Positions 17,624 through 24,027 of a stretch of DNA of 32,423 bases are shown piece by piece; within the stretch, counting starts at the first letter, position 1, and the number at the start of each line of letters is the position of its first letter. The notes under the pieces are model-generated. The model was not told the DNA's origin and made no database searches. It saw only the letters and a program-made list of their open reading frames with translations. The position numbers were made by a program, and so were the translations under genes. The DNA is from an uncultured Flavobacteriales bacterium (GTDB lineage Bacteria > Bacteroidota > Bacteroidia > Flavobacteriales_D > JABDKJ01), in contig CALFHF010000164.1 in NCBI GenBank assembly GCA_937875855.1, forward strand, positions 1-32,423, written 5' to 3'.

Positions 17624-18325
17624 TTAGAATGTAATTGGTTCTGCGTTCACTTCGTCTGTTTCTAATACACCATCCCTGAGTCTTACAATGCGATGAGCGT
17701 GTTGAGCAATATCTTCCTCGTGAGTAACTAAGATTACGGTGTTCCCTCCTTGATGAATGTCATTGAACAAGGCCATGATTTCATAGGAAGTCTTCGTATC
17801 TAGGTTTCCAGTGGGCTCATCTGCTAAGATGATAGAGGGATTGTTTACTAGAGCTCTAGCAATAGCGACACGTTGGCGTTGACCCCCTGATAGTTCATTG
17901 GGCTTGTGATCCATACGGTCGCCTAATCCTACCATCTTTAGTACTTCTTCAGCGCGAGCTGTGCGCTCCTTCCTGCTCATGCCAGCATAGATCAAAGGCA
18001 TGGCCACGTTTTCAAGGGCAGTATATCTAGGCAAGAGATTAAAGGTTTGAAATACAAATCCTATCTCCTTATTACGCACGTCTGCCAAGTCATCATCCTT
18101 CATGCGACTCACGTCTTTTCCGTTTAGCCAATACTCCCCTCTAGATGGGCTGTCCAATGCCCCTATCAAGTTCATAAGCGTTGACTTCCCAGACCCTGAT
18201 GGGCCCATGAGCGCCACATACTCGTTTTTTTTAATCTCCAAGGATAGACCGTTCAAAGCTCGAACTTCCTGAGTCCCTATGCGATAAATCTTGAACACGT
18301 CTTTGACTGAAATGATTCTCTCCAT
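17624..18325 (-). CDS. ABC transporter ATP-binding protein (LolD/MacB/FtsE family)
   Basis: The 233-residue ATPase has Walker A GPSGSGKS, a Q-loop in [10 protein letters not shown], signature LSGGQRQR, Walker [13 protein letters not shown] and an H-loop VTHE. The ADEPTGNLD form is characteristic of the LolD/MacB group, which drives lipoprotein release or macrolide and peptide export through MacB-like permeases. No permease gene is adjacent, so the partner must be encoded elsewhere. A -7 box TATCTTCG lies five bases before the ATG, which makes this the first gene of a unit with the adenosyltransferase. Confidence 0.92.
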   Translation of the reverse strand: MERIISVKDVFKIYRIGTQEVRALNGLSLEIKKNEYVALMGPSGSGKSTLMNLIGALDSPSRGEYWLNGKDVSRMKDDDLADVRNKEIGFVFQTFNLLPRYTALENVAMPLIYAGMSRKERTARAEEVLKMVGLGDRMDHKPNELSGGQRQRVAIARALVNNPSIILADEPTGNLDTKTSYEIMALFNDIHQGGNTVILVTHEEDIAQHAHRIVRLRDGVLETDEVNAEPITF

Positions 18326-18330
18326 ATCTG

Positions 18331-18338
18331 CGAAGATA
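18331..18338 (-). promoter_or_regulatory. -7 box (TATCTTCG) of the LolD-like gene
   Basis: The minus strand reads TATCTTCG and ends five bases before the start codon at 18325. It is the same sequence as before the radical SAM gene. No -33 element is evident. Confidence 0.45.
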
Positions 18339-18476
18339 GCGTATGGCGCGACCTGTGAAAGGAATTTGCTGAAAGGTCAAAGTGATGGATAAAGGGATTC
18401 TTTCTGAAGTCACTGAATCTATATCTCCAGAAAAAGGCCTGAATCCATTAAGGCTGAATATACTACTAGGTGATGT

Positions 18477-18494
18477 AACTAACAATCGTTAGTT
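18477..18494 (+). promoter_or_regulatory. Putative TetR/PaaR-type operator of the paa operon
   Basis: AACTAACAATCGTTAGTT is an 18-bp palindrome with 7-bp perfect arms (16 of 18 positions symmetric). Its core CTAACAATCGTTAG matches the consensus I recall for the phenylacetyl-CoA-responsive repressor PaaR of Thermus, CNAACGNNCGTTNG, at all but one fixed position. It overlaps the -7 box at 18490-18497, as expected for a repressor site. No regulator gene lies in the window. Confidence 0.6.
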
Positions 18495-18497
18495 TTG
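18490..18497 (+). promoter_or_regulatory. -7 box (TAGTTTTG) of the paa operon
   Basis: TAGTTTTG is an exact TAnnTTTG match 17 bases before the paaE ATG. No -33 TTG is present at the usual distance. The box overlaps the right arm of the palindrome at 18477-18494. Confidence 0.6.
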
Positions 18498-18514
18498 TAC
18501 AAAGAGCTCGACCT

Positions 18515-19588
18515 ATGTCTAACCATTTTCATGATATCAAAGTAAAGTCAGTAGAGAAGACCACTCCTGATTGCGCTATAGTAAGCTTCGATATCAGCCC
18601 TGAACTCTCCGCTGATTTTGCCTTTAAACAAGGACAATATCTGACGTTGAAAGCGAAGATAGATGGTGAGGACGTTCAACGTTCATACTCCTTATGTTCC
18701 TGTCCCAATGAAGGAAAATGGCAAGTGGGTATTAAGGAAGTTCCAGGTGGAAAATTCAGCACGTATGCGAATAACGTACTGAAAGCTGGGGATGTTCTTC
18801 ATGTAATGGAGCCCAATGGCCGTTTCTTTGTTGAGGTAGATCCTAAATCCGCTCGCAACTATGTGGCTTTCGCAGCTGGGAGCGGCATCACACCCATCTA
18901 TTCTATCATCAGAACCCACCTGGAAGCTGAACCTGAGTCTACATTTAAACTGTTTTACATCAATCAAACCGTCCTTAGCATTATCTTACGTGAAGAGATT
19001 GAAGCCTTGAAGAATCGTTTTATGGAACGATTTGAAGTCTATCACTTCTTGACTCGAGAATCCCGAAATGTGCCCTTGTTCGATGGAAGATTGACGGAAG
19101 AGAAACTGGAAGAACTCTGTTCCAAAGTGATTCAAGTAGATCAGATAGATCATGTATTCACCTGCGGGCCTGAGGAGATGATATTCTTGATCAAGGATTT
19201 CCTTGTTGCCAAGGGAATGGACGAAAAGAAAATTCACTTTGAGTTATTCAATACGTCAGGTGCCAAATATGCGTTTAAGCATGATTACAGCAAAGAACTG
19301 GCGGGACTTGTCTCTAAAGTGACGATATTAGAGGGCGGAAAGACATTCAACTTCGATATTGCTCAAGGAAGTAATACCCTTCTTGATGCTGCCCTAGCGA
19401 GCGGAGCCGACCTTCCTTTCGCATGCAAAGGTGGAGTATGCTGCACTTGCAGAGCGAAGTTGATGGAAGGTGAAGTGGATATGAAAGTGAATTACGCATT
19501 GGAACAAGAAGAGGTGGATCAAGGATTCATTCTCACATGCCAAGCGATTCCTAAGAGTGAGATTGTAATTGTCGATTTTGATCAATAA
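18515..19588 (+). CDS. paaE: Phenylacetyl-CoA epoxidase reductase subunit PaaE
   Basis: The 357-residue flavo-iron-sulfur reductase passes electrons from NAD(P)H to the PaaA di-iron site. Its order of domains is FAD-binding barrel with RSYS (56-59), NAD(P)-binding domain with GSGITP (122-127) and CGPEEM, and a C-terminal plant-type ferredoxin with C304, C309, C312 and C342 (CKGGVCCTC) for a 2Fe-2S cluster. All expected cofactor residues are present and the length equals E. coli PaaE. Here it is the first gene of the operon, whereas E. coli has it after paaD. It is followed by a pseudogene that separates it from paaA. Confidence 0.95.
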   Translation: MSNHFHDIKVKSVEKTTPDCAIVSFDISPELSADFAFKQGQYLTLKAKIDGEDVQRSYSLCSCPNEGKWQVGIKEVPGGKFSTYANNVLKAGDVLHVMEPNGRFFVEVDPKSARNYVAFAAGSGITPIYSIIRTHLEAEPESTFKLFYINQTVLSIILREEIEALKNRFMERFEVYHFLTRESRNVPLFDGRLTEEKLEELCSKVIQVDQIDHVFTCGPEEMIFLIKDFLVAKGMDEKKIHFELFNTSGAKYAFKHDYSKELAGLVSKVTILEGGKTFNFDIAQGSNTLLDAALASGADLPFACKGGVCCTCRAKLMEGEVDMKVNYALEQEEVDQGFILTCQAIPKSEIVIVDFDQ

Positions 19589-19622
19589 GAGGATTATAAG
19601 TTGATAAAGATTATTAGTGATT

Positions 19623-20015
19623 ATGGGGTACAAGAACTATAAAGACCTTGAGGTATATCAGAAGGCTAGGGTCTTCAGAAACGAAATTGATGACTTGTCA
19701 AAGTCCTTTCCTGCCGAAGAGAAGTTCAACCTTGTTGACCAAATTATCAGAGGCAGTCGAGCAGTAACTGCGCATATTGCAGAAGGTCATGGGCGGTTTC
19801 ACTACAAGGAATACATACAGCGTTGTAGAACAGGTAGGGGTGAATTAATGGAAACAGATGACCACCTTACTGTCGCTCTTGACTGACAGTGCATTGACCA
19901 AGAGACCTACTAGAATTTTGAAAAGAAACTTTACGAAATAGAAAGAATGTTGAATGGATACATCAGTTATCTCCAGAAGAGACTCACCGAATCGAAGGAG
20001 CAGATTCCTTTGTAA
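19623..20015 (+). pseudogene. Four-helix-bundle (23S rRNA IVS-like) protein gene with two in-frame stops
   Basis: One reading frame of 131 codons gives a typical four-helix-bundle protein: YKDLEVYQKARVFRNEID, IIRGSRAVTAHIAEGHGRFH, CRTGRGELMETDDHLTVALD, then [18 protein letters not shown]. It is broken by TGA at 19884-19886 and TAG at 19911-19913, with no frameshift between. Both stops are one base from codons expected there (a Cys codon and GAG). The family also occurs inside 23S rRNA intervening sequences and as the Avd accessory of diversity-generating retroelements. No such element is visible here. The gene sits between paaE and paaA, and the operon reads through it. The intact part (88 residues) could still be translated from the ATG at 19623. 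Confidence 0.85.
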
Positions 20016-20041
20016 TCCTTTCAACTTGTAATCTTATCATC

Positions 20042-20995
20042 ATGACACAGAAAGAAATAAGCTTAGAAGAACAGTTCCAAGCCCGCATAGACCGAGGTGA
20101 GAGCATCGAGCCTAAAGATTGGATGCCTGAGAAGTATCGAAAGACGCACATCAGGCAGATATCTCAGCACGCTCATAGCGAGGTAGTGGGCATGTTGCCT
20201 GAGGGAAATTGGATTACCCGCACACCTAACCTACGAAGGAAAGTCGGGCTGCTTGCCAAGGTTCAAGATGAAGCCGGGCATGGACTCTATCTTTATTCAG
20301 CCGCAGAGACTCTTGGTATCTCTCGAGATGAGATGTTCGAGCAATTGCACACAGGAAAGGCCAAGTACTCTAGTATCTTCAATTATCCTACCCTTTCTTG
20401 GGCTGACATTGGTACAATTGGTTGGCTGGTAGATGGTGCCGCAATCATCAATCAAGTGATGCTCACACGCACAAGTTTCGGGCCCTATGCTCGCGCCATG
20501 GTGCGCATTTGCAAGGAAGAAAGCTTTCATCAACGACAAGGTTATGAGATAATGATAGGACTGTCACATGGAACACCTGAGCAGAAAGAAATGGCGCAAG
20601 ATGCATTGAACCGATTCTGGTGGCCAAGTCTCATGATGTTCGGGCCTAAGGATGACGAATCTCCGAACACTGAGATGAGCGTCAAGTGGAAGATTAAGCG
20701 CAAGACCAATGACGAACTTCGTCAACAGTTCATAGATATCACCATCCCACAAGCAGAATACCTCGGACTCACTGTTCCAGATCCTGATTTGAAATGGAAT
20801 GAAGAACGAGGACACTATGACTTCGGGGCGATAGACTGGGATGAATTCTGGCAAGTAGTGAAAGGAAATGGTCCTTGTAATAAGGAACGACTAGCAGCTC
20901 GAAACAAGGCATGGGATGAAGGAGCATGGGTGCGCGATGCGGCTCTAGCTCATGCAGAGAAGAAAGCAAGTAAGAACGTATCAAAAGTAGCATGA
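20042..20995 (+). CDS. paaA: Phenylacetyl-CoA epoxidase catalytic subunit PaaA
   Basis: The 317-residue di-iron oxygenase subunit inserts one oxygen atom into the aromatic ring of phenylacetyl-CoA. Two ExxH iron-binding motifs are visible: E77-A-G-H80 in [13 protein letters not shown] and E160-S-F-H163 in [13 protein letters not shown], within a ferritin-like helical bundle. Length and sequence are close to E. coli PaaA (309). The stop codon overlaps the paaB start (ATGA), which indicates coupled synthesis of the PaaA and PaaB subunits. It begins 26 bp after the four-helix-bundle pseudogene. Confidence 0.97.
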   Translation: MTQKEISLEEQFQARIDRGESIEPKDWMPEKYRKTHIRQISQHAHSEVVGMLPEGNWITRTPNLRRKVGLLAKVQDEAGHGLYLYSAAETLGISRDEMFEQLHTGKAKYSSIFNYPTLSWADIGTIGWLVDGAAIINQVMLTRTSFGPYARAMVRICKEESFHQRQGYEIMIGLSHGTPEQKEMAQDALNRFWWPSLMMFGPKDDESPNTEMSVKWKIKRKTNDELRQQFIDITIPQAEYLGLTVPDPDLKWNEERGHYDFGAIDWDEFWQVVKGNGPCNKERLAARNKAWDEGAWVRDAALAHAEKKASKNVSKVA

Positions 20996-21285
20996 TGAGT
21001 AAAAATAATGAATGGCCCATCTGGGAAGTATTTATCCGAAGTAAGAACGGATTAGAGCACCGTCATGTAGGAAGTCTGCATGCTGCAGGAGAAGAAATGG
21101 CACTTGAGAACGCAAGAGATGTATACACCCGAAGACAAGAAGGTGTAAGCATTTGGGTAGTGGAATCTAAACACATTCACGCTACTAACCCATCAGAGGC
21201 AGGAGAGCTTTTCGAACCAGCTGCTGACAAGGTGTACAGGCATCCTACGTTTTATGATCTACCTGAGGAGTTGAAACACATTTAG
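20992..21285 (+). CDS. paaB: Phenylacetyl-CoA epoxidase subunit PaaB
   Basis: The 97-residue protein is the small subunit that bridges PaaAC units in the epoxidase complex. The characteristic start is [20 protein letters not shown], followed by [21 protein letters not shown] and the ending [16 protein letters not shown]. Two adjacent ATG codons (20992 and 20995) are possible starts. Both overlap the paaA stop. A 7-bp-period repeat array begins immediately after the stop codon. Confidence 0.95.
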   Translation: MMSKNNEWPIWEVFIRSKNGLEHRHVGSLHAAGEEMALENARDVYTRRQEGVSIWVVESKHIHATNPSEAGELFEPAADKVYRHPTFYDLPEELKHI

Positions 21286-21343
21286 GCTTCAAAACTCAAA
21301 AATTTAAGCGCTATAATCTTGAATCTGGAACCTTGAATAATTC
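21286..21343 (+). repeat. 7-bp-period repeat array between paaB and paaC
   Basis: Units such as TTCAAAA, CTCAAAA, ATTTAAG, then TTGAATC, TGGAACC, TTGAATA follow one another in a 7-base register through the whole gap. The last clear unit (21333-21339) supplies the TTG start codon of paaC. Confidence 0.65.
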
Positions 21344-22082
21344 ACTTTACATCTACCTCCTCCTGCTCGGAGACAATTCCTTGATCCTAGGGCATCGCCT
21401 CAGTGAACTCTGTGGTCATGGCCCCAACTTGGAGACTGACATCGCCTTGACAAATCACTCCTTGGACCTATATGGACAAGTGCGCAGCTATTATCAATAT
21501 GCCGCTGAAGTGAAAGGAGAAGGAACTGAAGACAGCATTGCCTTTTTGCGCAATGAAAGACAGTATTACAATGTGCTTCTAATAGAGCAACCCAATTCGG
21601 ATTTCGCACATGTTATCTGTCGCCAATTCCTCTGGGACGCTTACCATCTTCCGCTGATGCGCTCATTAATGAAAAGCAAGGACGATCAGATATCAGCCAT
21701 AGCAACCAAGAGTGAGAAAGAGGCCAGTTATCACCTCCGTTTTTCTAGCGAATGGATGAGAAGATTAGGTGATGGAACCGAAGAAAGTCATGCAAAACTG
21801 CAAGCAGCATTCGATCATCTTTATCCTTATTCTTTCGAGCTTTTCAAGGAAACCGAAATAGAGAAAGAGATGAAAGAAAATGGAATTGGCGCTAATCTTT
21901 CCTTGATCCAAACTGAATGGAAAAAGACTACTGAATCTGTATTTGAAGAAGCGAATCTGAAACTGCCTGATACCCCGCCAGCTTTGACCAAAGGAAAACA
22001 AGGAATTCATACAGAAGCCATGGGGTTTATCTTAGCTGAGCTTCAATATATGCAACGTGCTTATCCAACTATGGAATGGTGA
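21333..22082 (+). CDS. paaC: Phenylacetyl-CoA epoxidase structural subunit PaaC
   Basis: The 249-residue protein is homologous to PaaA but is the non-catalytic partner that stabilises it. The family pattern is GDNSLILGHRLSELCGHGP near residues 13-31, IALTNHSLDLYGQVRSYY, and EKEASYHLRFSSEWMRRLGDG. The start is TTG at 21333. No ATG, GTG or other TTG is in frame between the paaB stop and the conserved N-terminus. This TTG is the first three bases of a TTGAATA heptad, so the repeat has either created or replaced the start. Expression may be low or depend on translation from paaB. Confidence 0.94.
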   Translation: MNNSLYIYLLLLGDNSLILGHRLSELCGHGPNLETDIALTNHSLDLYGQVRSYYQYAAEVKGEGTEDSIAFLRNERQYYNVLLIEQPNSDFAHVICRQFLWDAYHLPLMRSLMKSKDDQISAIATKSEKEASYHLRFSSEWMRRLGDGTEESHAKLQAAFDHLYPYSFELFKETEIEKEMKENGIGANLSLIQTEWKKTTESVFEEANLKLPDTPPALTKGKQGIHTEAMGFILAELQYMQRAYPTMEW

Positions 22083-22091
22083 GGATTTTCA

Positions 22092-22119
22092 TTCAAGGTT
22101 CAATATTTAAGGTTAGGTT
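22092..22119 (+). repeat. 7-bp-period repeat array between paaC and paaD
   Basis: Four consecutive heptads TTCAAGG, TTCAATA, TTTAAGG, TTAGGTT follow the paaC stop. They are the complementary orientation of the TTGAATC-type units in neighbouring gaps. Confidence 0.6.
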
Positions 22120-22199
22120 GGATCTCTTTGTGGATCTTCAGATTTCCTGCGTTATCCTGACGCCATAGGCTTCATCTTTGATTTACGATATACCTCAAA

Positions 22200-22697
22200 T
22201 TGATAAATATCTCCAACATATCACCCGAGATCGAAGATATCCTCCAAACAGTATATGATCCAGAGATTCCTGTTCTCACGGTGCTTGACATGGGCATCAT
22301 GCGCAGAGTGGAACAAGAAGGAAAAAAAGTTACGCTCAACATCAGTCCAACATACAGCGGATGTCCTGCCATGGATATGATCGCAGATGATTTGAAAAAA
22401 GCATTTTCCGAAAAGGGATTTGAAGCAGAAGTGAAACTCGTCCTCTCTCCAGCTTGGACTACAGACCAGATTTCAGAAGAAGGAAAACGTAAAATGCGCG
22501 AATACGGTATCGCTTCACCTCTTGACCCCACTGCTGATAAAGATGCGTTAAGAGGAGAAAGCAAGAAAGTGAAATGCACGCAATGTGGCTCTATGAATAC
22601 CTTAGTTGTCAGTCAGTTTGGAAGCACTGCATGCAAGGCTTTGTTCAAGTGCAAAGATTGCTTAGAGCCTTTTGATTATTTTAAGTGCCTTAGGTGA
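22200..22697 (+). CDS. paaD: Phenylacetate degradation protein PaaD (DUF59 plus zinc-ribbon-like tail)
   Basis: The 165-residue protein is thought to mature an iron centre of the epoxidase. The N-terminal MIP18/DUF59 domain contains VYDPEIPVLTVLDMGIMRR and ISPTYSGCPAMDMI. The C-terminal 45 residues hold cysteines in KCTQCGSMNT, ACKALFKCKDC and FDYFKC, a probable metal site characteristic of PaaD as opposed to SufT. Start choice: TTG at 22200 is the only bacterial start codon ahead of the conserved domain, since the first in-frame ATG lies inside it. The 117-bp gap upstream contains heptad repeats and no promoter-like box. Confidence 0.93.
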   Translation: MINISNISPEIEDILQTVYDPEIPVLTVLDMGIMRRVEQEGKKVTLNISPTYSGCPAMDMIADDLKKAFSEKGFEAEVKLVLSPAWTTDQISEEGKRKMREYGIASPLDPTADKDALRGESKKVKCTQCGSMNTLVVSQFGSTACKALFKCKDCLEPFDYFKCLR

Positions 22698-22746
22698 TTC
22701 AATATTTAACCACTTCATTATTCGAAATTCAAAGTTGATTGAACAC
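22698..22746 (+). repeat. 7-bp-period repeat array after paaD
   Basis: Seven more or less degenerate heptads run in register from the base after the paaD stop: TTCAATA, TTTAACC, ACTTCAT, TATTCGA, AATTCAA, AGTTGAT, TGAACAC. Orientation seems to switch from TTCAA to TTGA part way, giving weak dyad symmetry. Confidence 0.5.
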
Positions 22747-22784
22747 AGTCTCACTTATCTACACAAACACAGGAATATTAAAAA

Positions 22785-22812
22785 TTGAACCTTGAATTTT
22801 GAATCTGGAATG
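22785..22812 (+). repeat. 7-bp-period repeat array containing the start codon of the dehydrogenase
   Basis: Four perfect-register heptads TTGAACC, TTGAATT, TTGAATC, TGGAATG lead into the gene. The ATG of the dehydrogenase (22810-22812) is the last three bases of the fourth unit. Confidence 0.7.
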
Positions 22813-23979
22813 AATCGCATTGGAATTATAGGCTCTGGAACCATGGGCTCAGGCATTGCCCAAGTTGCCGCCACATATGGCTGGGAAGTCAAACTCTTTG
22901 ACGCCCGTGCAGAAGCCTTAGCCCACAGCCGCAAGGCTCTGGAAAAAGTCCTTACTAGACTCCTTGAAAAAGGAAAGATGGACGAGACTAAGAAGTCTGA
23001 CATTGAGTCTAAGATTGACTACGTGACAACCATGGGTTCTTTCAAAGATTGTGACCTCATCATTGAAGCCATCATCGAGGATCTAGACATTAAGAAAAAG
23101 GTATTCAAAGAAGTTGAAAGCATTGTTTCAAAGGACTGCATCATTGCTTCTAACACTTCTTCTCTAAGCATTGCCTCGCTTGCTTCATCATGCTCATCGC
23201 CTGAGCGTTTCATCGGCATACACTTTTTCAATCCTGTCCCACTGATGAAGTTAGTAGAGATTATCCCTGCTATTCAGACCTCAGAGGAGACCAAGAAAAA
23301 AGCAATATCAATCATCGATTCTTGGGATAAACTTACTGTGGTTGCCAAGGACACTCCTGGCTTTATCGTAAACAAAGTAGCTCGGCCATTCTATTCTGAA
23401 GCATTGCGCATCTATGAAGAAGGCATCGCTGATTTCGAGACGATTGATTGGGCGATGAAAGAACTTGGAGGTTTCCGCATGGGGCCTTTTGAGTTGATGG
23501 ATTTCATAGGAAATGATGTGAACTACGCAGTGACTGAATCAGTCTTTGCAGCCTTCTATTTTGACCCACGATACAAGCCTGCATTCACACAGAAGCGATT
23601 AAGCGAAGCAGGTTGGCTTGGAAAGAAAAGTGGAAGAGGCTATTATGATTATAAGGAAGGGGTGGAAAAGTCAGCACCGCGAGAAGACACCCCTCTGGGT
23701 GAAAAGATCGTAAGCCGAATCCTAGCCCTACTTATCGATGAAGCTGCTGATGCGGTGATGTATGGTGTCGCATCTCGAGACGATCTAGACACTGCCATGA
23801 CTAAGGGAGTGAATTATCCAAAAGGCCTTCTCGCCTGGGCTGATGAAATCGGTATCGCTGAAATCGTGAAAAGATTAGATGACCTTTATGCGCACTATCA
23901 TGACCCCCGTTATCGATGCTCTGGCTTGCTGAGGACCATGGCTTATGAACAAAAGACATTCTATGAAACAAGCAGATAG
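22810..23979 (+). CDS. paaH: 3-hydroxyacyl-CoA dehydrogenase (PaaH-like)
   Basis: The 389-residue NAD-dependent enzyme is placed to oxidise 3-hydroxyadipyl-CoA to 3-oxoadipyl-CoA. The Rossmann domain starts with IGIIGSGTMGSGIAQ (GSGTMG at 8-13) and contains IHFFNPVPLMKLVE with the catalytic histidine. The middle C-terminal domain includes DTPGFIVNKV and a second domain repeat appears at ALLIDEAADAVMYGVAS. E. coli PaaH is longer (475). This single-repeat form is nearer 3-hydroxybutyryl-CoA dehydrogenases. The TTG at 22792 is in frame, but it is part of the repeat and adds six residues with no family match, so the ATG at 22810 is preferred. Confidence 0.9.
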   Translation: MNRIGIIGSGTMGSGIAQVAATYGWEVKLFDARAEALAHSRKALEKVLTRLLEKGKMDETKKSDIESKIDYVTTMGSFKDCDLIIEAIIEDLDIKKKVFKEVESIVSKDCIIASNTSSLSIASLASSCSSPERFIGIHFFNPVPLMKLVEIIPAIQTSEETKKKAISIIDSWDKLTVVAKDTPGFIVNKVARPFYSEALRIYEEGIADFETIDWAMKELGGFRMGPFELMDFIGNDVNYAVTESVFAAFYFDPRYKPAFTQKRLSEAGWLGKKSGRGYYDYKEGVEKSAPREDTPLGEKIVSRILALLIDEAADAVMYGVASRDDLDTAMTKGVNYPKGLLAWADEIGIAEIVKRLDDLYAHYHDPRYRCSGLLRTMAYEQKTFYETSR

Positions 23980-24027
23980 GACGTGAAGCTTCACCTCTCT
24001 AATCGTTTCCACTAAAAGACAAAATCA

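Noticed and set aside
18231-18485. Minus-strand open frame of 84 codons upstream of the LolD-like gene
   Set aside because: It overlaps the LolD-like gene in another frame and the paa operator region, and shows no recognisable domain.
19884-19913. TGA as selenocysteine, or programmed stop readthrough, in the four-helix-bundle gene
   Set aside because: A second stop of another type (TAG) follows nine codons later and no SECIS-like hairpin is apparent. Plain decay is simpler.
22792-22809. TTG start adding six residues to the dehydrogenase
   Set aside because: These codons are heptad repeat units. The Rossmann motif begins immediately after the ATG at 22810, as in homologs.
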